The notes under the pieces: generated by a model
Told to the model about the DNA's origin: nothing
Databases searched by the model: none
The model's input: only the letters and a program-made list of their open reading frames with translations
Position numbers and translations under genes: made by a program
IMG/VR virus record: IMGVR_UViG_3300021478_000007
Location: 1-43,691 of that record
DNA: 43,691 nt
Strand: one strand, 5' to 3'
Source: a virus
Part shown: positions 8,072 to 18,160 of the stretch, in pieces
How positions within the stretch are numbered: the stretch's first letter is position 1
Layout: every line of letters begins with the position of its first letter

Positions 8072-11000
8072 AGAAACTTTTACTACTGCTTTTATTCGCC
8101 ATTCCTCTCTACGGGCAAGGCGCACGCTTCGAAGGCAACGTTGTGCAGGTGGCTACGATTGCAGGCTTCACCGATGTATTGACTTTCGTCTCTACGGCGC
8201 AAGTCACTCTTTGCACTTACCCGGCAAACGCTGTTCCTTGCACGAATAAAGCGACAACGTACACACTGCCAACGCTTGCTACAGCTTGCTCGACTGCGCA
8301 GCAGTTGACGCTTCCCGGTTCAAACTCTTGTACGTCAAGCACAGATGCATTCGGCAATTGGGGCGTCTGGATTCCTTCCGGGACTTTCTCTTATACGATC
8401 ACGATTGCCGGCGTGAACTTAGGCCCGTATACGTTCTCTGCTGGCGGCACTGGCAATGGCGGAATTATCAACGTTACTGTACCGCCATCTGGTACTTGCT
8501 CTGGTGGCGCAACGAATCAGCAAGTGATCAGTACGGGCGTTATTTACAGCTGTCAGGGCGGGACGTGGGGCGCAGTCGGCGGTGGCTTGTCTAACTTGAC
8601 TCCTGGCCAAGTCCCCGTAGCTAACGGCTCGAATACGGCCAATGGTTCTGTTGCTCCTTCTACAACTGTTAACGGGCAGACATGCGCTCTTGGGGCTAGT
8701 TGTACTGTTGGTGGTGGCTTGTCGGGCCAGACGCCGGGGCAAATCCCTGTAGCCAATACCGCGACTACAGCCAACAGTTCGGTACCTGCTTCAACAACTG
8801 TGAATGGTCAGGTCTGCGCTCTCGGCTCTACTTGTAGCGTAACAAGCGGCTCAGCTACTGCCCCATTCGTAAGCGCATCTTCCCCGTCGGCTTCAAGCGG
8901 CACAGTGCGGCTAGCAAATAACGAAACCGGGACTTGTTGGCGCAACAATGCCAATACAGCCGATGTTTGCATGACGCTCAACGCACTCAATCGATTCACT
9001 TATGGCGGAAAGTACAACCTTGGAGATGATTTTGTCCCTTACGGGCCAAACCCTTATCACGATCTGCGTATAGATGGCGCTCGCAAGCAGATAGCTAATG
9101 CTGCTCCGGCTGTTCCGAGTGTCACGATAACAATGGCCAATGGGGCTAACACCGGAACCATTTCCACAAATACCTGTGCGTCACAGACGCCGACAACTTG
9201 CTTTCAAATCAAAGACGGCGTGACCATCGTCGGCCCCGGCGCAGCGCATGCGATGACGACGCCAGTTGCCCCGACTTTGACGCCTGTGCTTAACGGCGTA
9301 GTGACTGGCGTTGCTTTGGAGACGATAACAGCTCCTGCTGGCGCAATTACTTACAATGCTCAGATTTTTGAAGTCAACAAGTTCGGCGGTTATACTGCTT
9401 CTAGCCCTACAGCTACGATTATAACCAGCAACACGCTAGGGATGCAGCATGTATCGATAGCATCTTGCGCACGATCGAATAACGTAACGACCTGCACTAC
9501 TTCAGCTCCACACGGCTTGCCGATTGGCTGTATCGCAACTCCTAGCCTCAATGTTAATCGTTGCCCAACGGTTTTGCAGAATCTTTCAGGCATGTCTGAC
9601 TTGTCATTCGCTGGTGAAAAGCCGATTCAAAGTGTTGCAGATAATACACACTATACTTATACAGACAATGTGGATACTCGCACCGGCGCTTCGACTTCTG
9701 GAACTGGAGGCATTCTCTACTGGGGTCAAGCGGTTCATTATGTCCTTCCTGCTCACACCGGCGATGGCATGTTCTACATTGCCTGTTCTGACCGTGTAAC
9801 GCCTGGCGTATTCAAAGTTGTCGGCACATCTTGGCCAGTAAATTTTAACGGCGGAATCACAGACGGGGTTTTGGAAATTAACGACTGGGGCACAACGATG
9901 AATGGCTCCAGCCCGACCATGCCGCTGTGGTCGATTCCGACTACGTGCCCGACTGTTGCTTCCGCCGACATGCTCACGACTACTGTTACGAACGTGAGCG
10001 GGAATACGCTGACGTTTGCTTCAAGCGCAGCTAACGCAGCTTGCGCAGGTGGCGGATGCTCTATCGTTATTGACACTGCCCCGATTCTTGCAGCGATACC
10101 TACGAACGCTTACCCGGTTTTCTTTGCTCCAGATGGCAGCAATAGCAACAACTATTACATTTTCAATTCCACAGTCGATTTCAGCGCAAGTAATGCAGGG
10201 CCTTCGCTCATCGGCGGGTGGGTACAACTTAACGCCCCGTTCATGCTTGGCAACTCTACGTGGGTTGGTGGAGATTTCTTTACAAATAGAGACACTCCTT
10301 CGTTTGGCTACGGCAGCTACCCCGTGATCACTTGCTCCGTTAAGCCTTGCGTGTGGTTGGCGGCTTCAAATAGTCAGCAGGTTGAGTTTGGGAGATTTGA
10401 AATCAACATGTCTGGCGGCGGGGGGAACATCGCCATTCTAATGGACGGAGGTGGCGGAGGGCCTGGACCTTATCTTCACGACCTTCAAGCCAGTGTTGGC
10501 AGTGACTTTACTGGCTTCGCACTGCTTACTCGCAACGGCTCCCCGTTTCACGGCTCACGCATAAATTTCTTTGCTAATAACACGCCCACCGATGGCGACA
10601 CTTTCACTCCGCTCGTAGTACTTGAAGGCGGAGAAGTCCGTCTCGATCAGATAAATACATCCGGTCGTGGATTTTTTACGAGAGGCGATCTTTCTATTGG
10701 CTTTAATCACATTCAGGGTGGCATCGAGCCGATTATTACTACTACCGGGCCATCCACTGGTGGCAACGAAGGAATAACTCTGCAACTTGGGTGGAATGGT
10801 GGCATTGAGTTCGACACGATTGCTCATGCGGGGGTTTCTAACCAGCCAGGGTTGGGGTCAGCGCAAGTTGGAGTTCAATTTGTTGGCTCTAATCCAGGAG
10901 GCTCTCCGTCTTCTGGTGTTCCTCTTTATACCGGAGCACCTGTTAACATTGGAGGTGGAACATGCCAAGACCCGACTTACGGCGGCTTTTTCTCAAATCC

Positions 11001-14000
11001 CTACCCCTGTGCTAATGCTAAATTTTCTTCCCACATTGAACTGGTCAACACTTTTTCGTTCTTTACAGATACTCTTCCGAATACTGTAACCTGTTCAGTC
11101 GGCGCAGGTGGTGGAATAACAATAAGCAGTCAACTTGAGTTTTACGTCATTCCTGTATGGGGCAATGGAGCAGAAGGGGTAGCTTCTAAGATTTCTCCGT
11201 TCTGCCCTACCAGCAGCGGTCAGCAGACAGTCACTGTGAATTGGACACAACTTCCAATACCTCCACCATTTTGGAACATCTATCGGATAACTGCACCTGG
11301 CAATGGCCCTATACGCATACGCAACACTGGTGGCGTTTTAGCGACTTCCTGCAACTCTCCGCAGATTGCTGGCAATGTCACGAGTATCGTACTGATTAAC
11401 GATACCCCTTGTTTCGCTCCGGCCAATTCCCCCGCGGGCGGACCTACTTGGATAAAAGATTTTTCAGTAGCGACTGCTATCTTGGATCTGAATAATTTTG
11501 CAGACATTACTGAAAGTGCAACTCCTGCTAACCCGGCTGCAGGCGTCGAGCGCGTCTATGCCAACAGCACTGCTCACGGCTTGAAGTGCATCACGAGCGC
11601 AGGCAATAACTGCCTCGGCTTAAAGACGTTCAACTCTTACTCAGCGAATCACACGCCGAACATCAACGAAGATGGGATGATTGCGACTGCAACTCTAGCT
11701 TTCACTCTTCCGCATGCAATCAATAATTGGGGCTGGGACATTGTGAGCGTTGGCGGCGTTACTACGCTCACGATTGACAGTGGCAATCTCTACGTTGGTG
11801 GCGCTATCGGATCTATCACGATCCCCAACAGCCAGGGGGTCCATGCGTGGTGCGATGGGACGAACTGTTACGCTTACGGGCTTGGTAGTGGCGTTGGGGG
11901 CGGATCACCTGGCGGGACTATTAACGCCGTTCAGATGAACAATGGCGCTGGTGGCTTCTCTGCTGCCAACTCAGCTGTAGCGAACGGGACTTATATCTTC
12001 AGCGAGCACGTAGTTGCGAATGCTTCAGTTGCTGGCGCTTATACTTTACCGGGTATCGTAATAAACGCACAAAGCGGAACAACATATGTCGAGGGCTCGG
12101 GTAATACTGATTTCGACAGATTCTATCTCATTACTGCCAGCAACTCAGGGGCGCAGACGTACACACTGGGGAACCCTTCTGCTACGGGCTTCGGATCTAA
12201 CTACGGGAACGTTCTCTTCAACATCGGTACTGGAACAGTGACAGAGAACGCCAGCGGCTTTACTGTTAACGGGCTAACTTCACTCGCAACCCCGTCTCTC
12301 TGGCTTCGCTGGTTGTGGTCTAACGGCGTGAATTATACAGGCGCAGTCGTACCAACGCTCGGAGCTTTCCCGACGACTTGCACAACAGCTCTTACTATCG
12401 CATCCGGGGCATTCGGTTGCGCTGGCGCCGGAAACGTTGCTTCATGGGCCGGGGACGGGGCGCTTTACAGCAGCACGCCGCAGACAGGGACTGTCGTCGC
12501 GTCACTCGTTAATGCTGGGGCAAATACGGTCTGGGGCCGCTGCACGAACTCCAGCGGGTTGCCGAGTTACTGCCAGATCACTGACTTGATGCTGACCGCT
12601 GTAAGCCACGCAGCGCTGACGAATCAAGTGAATACGTGGGGAGCCTTCCTGCTGGATTTGTCAGCAGCTACTTTGAAAATCCCCACAGGAGCTGGGTGTG
12701 TAGCTAGCGCTTCAGCTATGATTTGCTACGATTCAACGAACAAGAATTGGCATATTTACGATAACAATACAGATTCGATTGGGCTGGGGATTGCTTCAAC
12801 GCCAGCAAACGGAAATCTCGCATCTTATCTTGTCGTTTCTGGGCAAGTACAGGCCGCTGATTCTGGCATATCGAAAGTTACCGCTTCCAATATCGTGCCC
12901 GTCAATCGCCGAAACTGCTCGCAGGATGCAGGAGCCGACGATGGATTGAAACTCCAGGCATGTCTTGTCGCCCTTGCTGCAGCCAACTCTCAGGCTGGAA
13001 TTGCAGATGCTACCGGGCTTACCGGACTCACGTGGAGCGTGAATCCTTTTGCGGCCGGTTCGCTACCTGCGAGCGGGGAAATCTGGCTTCCTCCGGGAGA
13101 TACAGTTACAAGCGTTCCAACCGTGATGCCCGATGCGTGGGTGATTAAGGGCATCGGTGGACGCTCGGTGACCGCGCAATACGGCTCAAACCTTAAGGCC
13201 AGCGCATCATGGCCAGCGACCTATTCGACTGGAACTATCACAACGCCGCTAGGAACTCCCGGCCCGAACATGGCCATCGCCACTAGCGGCTCCGCACTTA
13301 ACACCAACACAGTCGTTGGTTGTGCTTTTGTCGGCGGCACCCAACCAAACGTAACGTATGGAATTATTTCTGCAATCGGCGGAGCAAATTCCATAACGCT
13401 AAAGTGGGGCACGAACAACGGCTCAGGCGCTGTGAGTACTAACACCTTCAAAGTATTCTGCCCGATGATTGCGATGGGTGGCGGCGGAGCATCGAACGCT
13501 GGCGCTCAGTTCGGCATTCAGCTTCGCAGCATGGGCGTGGACTGCAATAACATCGCTGGCTGCGTGGACGTGCTCAACTGGTACGCACAGCAGCATAGCG
13601 AGATTCACGATACGAGCTTCAGGGGATTCACAAATATCGGCCTGCTGGTGGAAGGTCAACCGCAGAATTCCGGCCCTTACGACAATATCAACTTAGTCCC
13701 AGGTTCGAGTTGCACGGCCAGCACAATCCCGCTAGTCATCCGCGCTGCGTCACAGTCACTTGGCCAGTTCCACCGCATCACCGCTACCAAGGGTGCTTGT
13801 GCCACAAATCCAACGGTGGGCATCGACGTACAAGGCAGCTTCACCGAACTCAATACAATTGACGTGGAACAGGTCACAACAGGTATCTCGGTGGGAGCTA
13901 ACACGGCCTGCCCCGTAGCTTGCGCCAACTCAACCACACTCCCCACACAGTTCCACATCGTCAACGCCTACAACGCCTCCGGCTCAGGAACCACGGTGGT

Positions 14001-14472
14001 CGCAGTCAGCAACTTCAGCGGCACGCCAACCGATTACACGCTGACAAACATACAGGGCAACGTCACCAACACATTCACGGACACGCAGAACTCCTGCACG
14101 GAGACGGCGACGAAACTCGGAAGTTATATCGTCAATCATAGCGGGGTCATCAACGAGTCCACATCCACAACTTCCGGGTGCATGAACTCGGCCAGCGTGC
14201 TCAACACGACAACAACGAATCCCACAACGGCAGTTGGCGGGAATGCCTGCTCCGCTTCTGCAACGACTGTGACCATGACGGGCGCTACATCAACTATGGT
14301 TCCGCTCTTTGGCGCTCCATCCGATATCACGGCATCTACTGGCTGGGGTTCAAGCGGCGGGCTCGTAATCGTGGCATGGTTCACGACAAACACTCTCAAC
14401 TACAAAATTTGCAATCAGACAAGTGGAAGTATCACTCCAGGAGCGGTCGCGTGGAACGTATCGGTAAGATAA
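8068..14472 (+). CDS. Giant secreted fiber-like protein (2134 aa) with tandem repeat and two beta-helix regions
   Basis: The 2134-residue product starts with a clean signal peptide (Lys-Lys, a run of Leu, cut in LYG|QGA). It then has a carboxypeptidase-regulatory-like beta domain (residues 20-130) with Cys pairs. Two 44-residue repeats follow at residues 171-258, each opening with GGGLS and ending in a CALG..C pair. A beta-helix type region spans roughly residues 650-950, and a second one from about residue 1610 (an RRNCSQDAGADDGLKLQACL stretch) to the end. This is the largest gene here, about 15% of the genome. It is probably an adhesin or fiber acting at the cell surface. The last 22 bases overlap the next gene. 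Codon choice seems to become more C-ending in the last third, which may mark a chimeric tail. Confidence 0.75.
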   Translation: MKKLLLLLLFAIPLYGQGARFEGNVVQVATIAGFTDVLTFVSTAQVTLCTYPANAVPCTNKATTYTLPTLATACSTAQQLTLPGSNSCTSSTDAFGNWGVWIPSGTFSYTITIAGVNLGPYTFSAGGTGNGGIINVTVPPSGTCSGGATNQQVISTGVIYSCQGGTWGAVGGGLSNLTPGQVPVANGSNTANGSVAPSTTVNGQTCALGASCTVGGGLSGQTPGQIPVANTATTANSSVPASTTVNGQVCALGSTCSVTSGSATAPFVSASSPSASSGTVRLANNETGTCWRNNANTADVCMTLNALNRFTYGGKYNLGDDFVPYGPNPYHDLRIDGARKQIANAAPAVPSVTITMANGANTGTISTNTCASQTPTTCFQIKDGVTIVGPGAAHAMTTPVAPTLTPVLNGVVTGVALETITAPAGAITYNAQIFEVNKFGGYTASSPTATIITSNTLGMQHVSIASCARSNNVTTCTTSAPHGLPIGCIATPSLNVNRCPTVLQNLSGMSDLSFAGEKPIQSVADNTHYTYTDNVDTRTGASTSGTGGILYWGQAVHYVLPAHTGDGMFYIACSDRVTPGVFKVVGTSWPVNFNGGITDGVLEINDWGTTMNGSSPTMPLWSIPTTCPTVASADMLTTTVTNVSGNTLTFASSAANAACAGGGCSIVIDTAPILAAIPTNAYPVFFAPDGSNSNNYYIFNSTVDFSASNAGPSLIGGWVQLNAPFMLGNSTWVGGDFFTNRDTPSFGYGSYPVITCSVKPCVWLAASNSQQVEFGRFEINMSGGGGNIAILMDGGGGGPGPYLHDLQASVGSDFTGFALLTRNGSPFHGSRINFFANNTPTDGDTFTPLVVLEGGEVRLDQINTSGRGFFTRGDLSIGFNHIQGGIEPIITTTGPSTGGNEGITLQLGWNGGIEFDTIAHAGVSNQPGLGSAQVGVQFVGSNPGGSPSSGVPLYTGAPVNIGGGTCQDPTYGGFFSNPYPCANAKFSSHIELVNTFSFFTDTLPNTVTCSVGAGGGITISSQLEFYVIPVWGNGAEGVASKISPFCPTSSGQQTVTVNWTQLPIPPPFWNIYRITAPGNGPIRIRNTGGVLATSCNSPQIAGNVTSIVLINDTPCFAPANSPAGGPTWIKDFSVATAILDLNNFADITESATPANPAAGVERVYANSTAHGLKCITSAGNNCLGLKTFNSYSANHTPNINEDGMIATATLAFTLPHAINNWGWDIVSVGGVTTLTIDSGNLYVGGAIGSITIPNSQGVHAWCDGTNCYAYGLGSGVGGGSPGGTINAVQMNNGAGGFSAANSAVANGTYIFSEHVVANASVAGAYTLPGIVINAQSGTTYVEGSGNTDFDRFYLITASNSGAQTYTLGNPSATGFGSNYGNVLFNIGTGTVTENASGFTVNGLTSLATPSLWLRWLWSNGVNYTGAVVPTLGAFPTTCTTALTIASGAFGCAGAGNVASWAGDGALYSSTPQTGTVVASLVNAGANTVWGRCTNSSGLPSYCQITDLMLTAVSHAALTNQVNTWGAFLLDLSAATLKIPTGAGCVASASAMICYDSTNKNWHIYDNNTDSIGLGIASTPANGNLASYLVVSGQVQAADSGISKVTASNIVPVNRRNCSQDAGADDGLKLQACLVALAAANSQAGIADATGLTGLTWSVNPFAAGSLPASGEIWLPPGDTVTSVPTVMPDAWVIKGIGGRSVTAQYGSNLKASASWPATYSTGTITTPLGTPGPNMAIATSGSALNTNTVVGCAFVGGTQPNVTYGIISAIGGANSITLKWGTNNGSGAVSTNTFKVFCPMIAMGGGGASNAGAQFGIQLRSMGVDCNNIAGCVDVLNWYAQQHSEIHDTSFRGFTNIGLLVEGQPQNSGPYDNINLVPGSSCTASTIPLVIRAASQSLGQFHRITATKGACATNPTVGIDVQGSFTELNTIDVEQVTTGISVGANTACPVACANSTTLPTQFHIVNAYNASGSGTTVVAVSNFSGTPTDYTLTNIQGNVTNTFTDTQNSCTETATKLGSYIVNHSGVINESTSTTSGCMNSASVLNTTTTNPTTAVGGNACSASATTVTMTGATSTMVPLFGAPSDITASTGWGSSGGLVIVAWFTTNTLNYKICNQTSGSITPGAVAWNVSVR
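8578..8841 (+). repeat. Tandem repeat, 2 x 132 bp, inside the giant fiber gene
   Basis: Two adjacent units (8578-8709 and 8710-8841) encode 44-residue repeats sharing GGGLS, TPGQ(V/I)PVAN, STTVNGQ, CALG and a final SC/TC element. They have diverged at many third positions, so this is an old protein-level duplication and not an assembly error. The two Cys per unit are spaced for a small disulphide loop. Confidence 0.85.
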
Positions 14473-16184
14473 CTCTACTCGCGCTTCTTCTTGCTTCCAG
14501 CGTGTATGGGCAACGGGGACCAACTGTTCCCGGACGCACTGGAGCACTTGCTGCCGTCGGCTCCTTCTCCGCGATTACATTCATCGGCACGAATGGCTCT
14601 TGCCCTACGTCCGGCACGACCTGCACAGTAACCATCAGCCCGAATATCTCAGCGGGGCAAGCCGTCATCGGCTGCTTATACAGCAACACGCAGACCTCCG
14701 ACCTCTGGCTGACTGCAAATAATAATTCGGGGCAGTCGCAGCAGGTCCTTGCGGCGTTCTCGTGGAGCGACCCGGCAACGGCGCTTGGCACTAGGTCATG
14801 CCTGCTCACGCTCAATGCCGGAGCGCAAAGTACCAACATCACCTACACTCTCAGCGGAGCACAGGACTCACACGCCAATACCCTTTCTGTATGGGCCGGG
14901 ACTTACACTGGCTCTCCAGCCTACGATGGCGGCAATGCTTTGATGCAGGCCAGCGTTTCCACCGCGACAGCTACCACATTCACTCCCTCGTCGGGAAACG
15001 ACGCCGGAGTAATGGCAGTAATCGCGTTTCAGAATATCAATTCATTCACGGGCATGACCGCCGACCAGACCGGAACGCACTTCGGCTATGGGCATAATCT
15101 CAGCTTCTCCGGGGCGTTTACGCCCACCGCTACTCTCGCCGCTTCTGCAACTTTCGCCTCGAATCAGGAAGTCTACCTCGGCTATAGCGTCACACCTCCG
15201 CTTAATCAGACCGTGCAGCTATTCTCAGGAACAAACACCACTACTCCGACAGCGGCGACATTACTTACCGGCACGCTGGGCTGGACCGGCTCCACCTGGT
15301 CGGTAGCAGGCACAGGCGCGGATTTAACTTATGCGACTGCTGCCTCGATGGCGCTCCAGAATAATACCGGGCGATTGAATGACGGCAGCAATACCACTGA
15401 CGCGACGACGACCGGACTAGCCTACGCCACAGGCCACGGAAGTACTTTCGTAGCTTACGGTTCAACCACGGGCCATCCCATGACTTCCGCTCCAGCCATG
15501 AGTGCGTTCGCTTGGATACAGACGAATCACTCCGCCGCGCTGGCCGAGAACGTGGATACGCTCACGATTCACGGAACAGGGACGGACTTTGCTAACGCTA
15601 TGTCCGCTGGAAGTGGAAGCGTCAGAAGTTGGGCGCTAGAATGTCCTTCTGTAACCAACAATCAGGTCATCGTAGGTATAACGCTCAACACCCAGTACGG
15701 AATAGATATATATTACAGTTCGACGGCTCCCGCTGCGAATCTAGCCCTGAGTTCCGTAGCTAACGCATCGGGCGGTCACACGGTTTACACCGGAACGATT
15801 ACTGGCGGCGGAGCGAATGCCCTCGCCGGAAACTATTACTGGATAAACAGTTTCACGAACGCGGCAAACAACGGCGGCCCGTTCCAGGCGACAGCGTCTA
15901 CAACCACAACGCTGACTCTCAGCAACGCTTCGGGAGTAGCGGAAACCAACACGGCCAATGCCGCACAGACGAACTCCACGGGACTTGCTGGCCTTCATCA
16001 CATGAATGTGTATAACAACGCAAATCCTCCCGTGCTGCAAGGTTCGGCATCCTGCCCTGCTCTCGGGCAACAGCCGACAGTCGTGTGGATAGGAAACGCC
16101 AACGTTGCCAGCACAGCGGGATTTCACTATTACTTTGACAGCGAGAAAATTTCGCTGGATGGAACGGACCCGCTACTGCCATGA
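14451..16184 (+). CDS. Secreted fiber-like protein (577 aa), family not recognised
   Basis: I choose GTG 14451 because AGGAG lies seven bases upstream and it starts a signal peptide (a short charged head, then ITLLALLLASS, cut in VYG|QRG); an open stretch further upstream reads inside the giant gene. The mature part is Ser/Thr/Ala/Gly-rich with alternating beta patterns and few charges. One part near residues 290-500 (SMALQNNTGRLNDGS, then a SAFAWIQTNHS strand and a final HHMNVYNN) resembles a concanavalin A-like lectin/LamG jelly roll, though I am not sure. It probably works with the proteins on either side. Codon use is more GC-ending than in the head genes. Confidence 0.65.
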   Translation: MERIGKITLLALLLASSVYGQRGPTVPGRTGALAAVGSFSAITFIGTNGSCPTSGTTCTVTISPNISAGQAVIGCLYSNTQTSDLWLTANNNSGQSQQVLAAFSWSDPATALGTRSCLLTLNAGAQSTNITYTLSGAQDSHANTLSVWAGTYTGSPAYDGGNALMQASVSTATATTFTPSSGNDAGVMAVIAFQNINSFTGMTADQTGTHFGYGHNLSFSGAFTPTATLAASATFASNQEVYLGYSVTPPLNQTVQLFSGTNTTTPTAATLLTGTLGWTGSTWSVAGTGADLTYATAASMALQNNTGRLNDGSNTTDATTTGLAYATGHGSTFVAYGSTTGHPMTSAPAMSAFAWIQTNHSAALAENVDTLTIHGTGTDFANAMSAGSGSVRSWALECPSVTNNQVIVGITLNTQYGIDIYYSSTAPAANLALSSVANASGGHTVYTGTITGGGANALAGNYYWINSFTNAANNGGPFQATASTTTTLTLSNASGVAETNTANAAQTNSTGLAGLHHMNVYNNANPPVLQGSASCPALGQQPTVVWIGNANVASTAGFHYYFDSEKISLDGTDPLLP

Positions 16185-18160
16185 AAATCCTACTCATAAC
16201 CGTCTTGCTGCTCTGTTTCGTGAGTGCCAGCTATGCACAGGCCACTTACACGGCGGCTTCCTGTTCTGAAAACGACGTGCTGACCGGGGCTGGTTCGGCC
16301 TACAATGTAGAACAGGCAAGCAAGGCCGATGGCGACATCATCGCGGTTCCAGCCTGCGCGGCGGGATTGGCCATCGCTTGGACCACCTCAGTATCCACTA
16401 GCCCGACAAACTCTCTCACTTTCAAGTTCGCCGGAAGCCAGTCCATCGTAGGCGGAAACGACGTGTCGGTTATCTTCGACAACGTTTCCCACACGCCAAC
16501 CGACAATGCGATGTGGACGCTTGTCGCAGCAACAGGCAAAGTAATCCAGATCCTAGGGGTGACATTCAAAACCAACGGGGGAAGCACGCAGAGTTTCAAC
16601 GGCTCGATTCGCCTCTTTGGGCTGGGACAATTCCGGCTTGGCTACGACCACTTCGCCATGACCGTCGATGGCAAGCAAATGCTGGTATCTGGATGCGTGT
16701 ATGGCGTGATGGACCACTCGATAATGGACCTTCCCGCTGGCAGCACGGAAAACGGCGTGTTCATAGACCAGAGTGCTTGTGGCAGCGCGTCAAATGGCAA
16801 CGCAGCGTGGAACTCGGCCAGTGGATTAGGCACGGCCAACTCATTCTATTTCGAGGACGACATTTTCAACGGTGGAACGAACGGAGTCAACAATGTCGTC
16901 CCCTTTGCGAACGACTGCTCGGGCGGTGGTAGATTCGTATTCCGGCACAACACACTGAACGACGTGGAACTACAAGGCCATGCCACAGGGCACTCGAACA
17001 ATCCGCCTGACCGAAGTTGTCGCACTTACGAAATCTACCTGAATACGTTCGGCTCCATCAATTCGACTGCTGGGATTCCCTCGTCAGCGGGATTTTTCAA
17101 TACTGGCGGGACGGGGGTTATCTGGGGCAACACCATCACGGGCCATGTGCAAAAGTTCATTGCCGGACGCGAAGACCGCGCCAACAATTCCACCTATCCT
17201 CAAACCGCTCCCCCGGCAGGATGGGGATACTGCGGCACCGCACAGACAGGCAGCGCGAGCAACTGGGATGGAAACATAGATTCTAGCGGATGGCCCTGTC
17301 TTGACCAGATAGGACGCGGGCAGGGGGACTTGCTACAAGGCTCGTTTCCAACCGTCTGCAACGCCACATCCACGGATTGTACAAACTCGATATTCACAGG
17401 CCGTTGGCCGCATCAAAAGCTGGAGCCTGTTTATGAGTGGCTGGACGCCACCAGCGGCTCCGGTACGATGCCCGCAGTCTGGACGAACTCGGAAACGCAG
17501 GTATCCCAAAACCGGGACTACTATCTTGGGCAGGCGGCAGGATGCAGCGGTACGCAAACAACTGGCGTATGTTCTGGCACTGTGGCGAGCCGAGCGGCAA
17601 ATTGCACGGCAGGGCAGGGCGGAACGTTTGGCAGCAGTCCCACGGGTTCCTACGGTGTGGCCTTTTGGGAAACGGACACTCAACAGCTTGACGTGTGCAC
17701 GGCTACGAATACTTGGACAAATGCTGTCTATAAGCCCTTCACCTATCCGTATCCGCTGGTTGGCGCTACCGCGCCAATAATCAGTTTTTCGCCGCAACCT
17801 TTGGCGTTTGGACAAGCTCCTGTCGGCATGACTAGCAATTTCCTGACGCTGACTATCACCAATTCCGGCACAGCAAATCTGACAGTTTCTAGCCTAAATT
17901 CTCCGGGAGCATTCCCATTTGAAAGCGGCGGAACATGTTCGGCAACTCCTTTCACGCTAGCGCCGGGATCATCTTGCACAGAGCTGGTTGCCTTCCAGCC
18001 CGGGAGCACAGGGCCATTCAGTCAGACCAACACCACAACGGACAATACTTCAACCAGCCCTAGCCCCATTGTTGTTACAGGCAATGGCACTGGACCACCA
18101 GCCCCAGTAAGCACTATTTTCGCTCGAATACAGCTGTATAAAGGAGGAATTTGGAAATGA
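16181..18160 (+). CDS. Secreted beta-helix protein with C-terminal ASH-type domain
   Basis: ATG 16181 overlaps the previous stop. The 659-residue product has a signal peptide (KILLITVLLLCFVSASYA cut before QAT) and a Cys-rich right-handed beta-helix region (residues 60-380) with recurrent GVxDHSI, YFEDDIF and FRHNTL-like turns. Residues 530-640 form an Ig-like ASH (choice-of-anchor) domain, marked by PQPLAFGQAPVGM, then NSGTANLTV and a GTCSA...SSCTELVAF disulphide-like pair. That domain in this exact style is frequent in secreted proteins of Acidobacteriota, the main clue to the host. The many paired cysteines suggest folding in an oxidising compartment. It may be a surface-polysaccharide binding or cutting protein. 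Confidence 0.7.
   Translation: MKILLITVLLLCFVSASYAQATYTAASCSENDVLTGAGSAYNVEQASKADGDIIAVPACAAGLAIAWTTSVSTSPTNSLTFKFAGSQSIVGGNDVSVIFDNVSHTPTDNAMWTLVAATGKVIQILGVTFKTNGGSTQSFNGSIRLFGLGQFRLGYDHFAMTVDGKQMLVSGCVYGVMDHSIMDLPAGSTENGVFIDQSACGSASNGNAAWNSASGLGTANSFYFEDDIFNGGTNGVNNVVPFANDCSGGGRFVFRHNTLNDVELQGHATGHSNNPPDRSCRTYEIYLNTFGSINSTAGIPSSAGFFNTGGTGVIWGNTITGHVQKFIAGREDRANNSTYPQTAPPAGWGYCGTAQTGSASNWDGNIDSSGWPCLDQIGRGQGDLLQGSFPTVCNATSTDCTNSIFTGRWPHQKLEPVYEWLDATSGSGTMPAVWTNSETQVSQNRDYYLGQAAGCSGTQTTGVCSGTVASRAANCTAGQGGTFGSSPTGSYGVAFWETDTQQLDVCTATNTWTNAVYKPFTYPYPLVGATAPIISFSPQPLAFGQAPVGMTSNFLTLTITNSGTANLTVSSLNSPGAFPFESGGTCSATPFTLAPGSSCTELVAFQPGSTGPFSQTNTTTDNTSTSPSPIVVTGNGTGPPAPVSTIFARIQLYKGGIWK

Noticed and set aside
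14178-14450. A longer N-terminus for the 14451 gene
   Set aside because: It reads inside the giant fiber gene in another frame, is His/Arg/Asn-rich like an out-of-frame shadow, and would bury the signal peptide.
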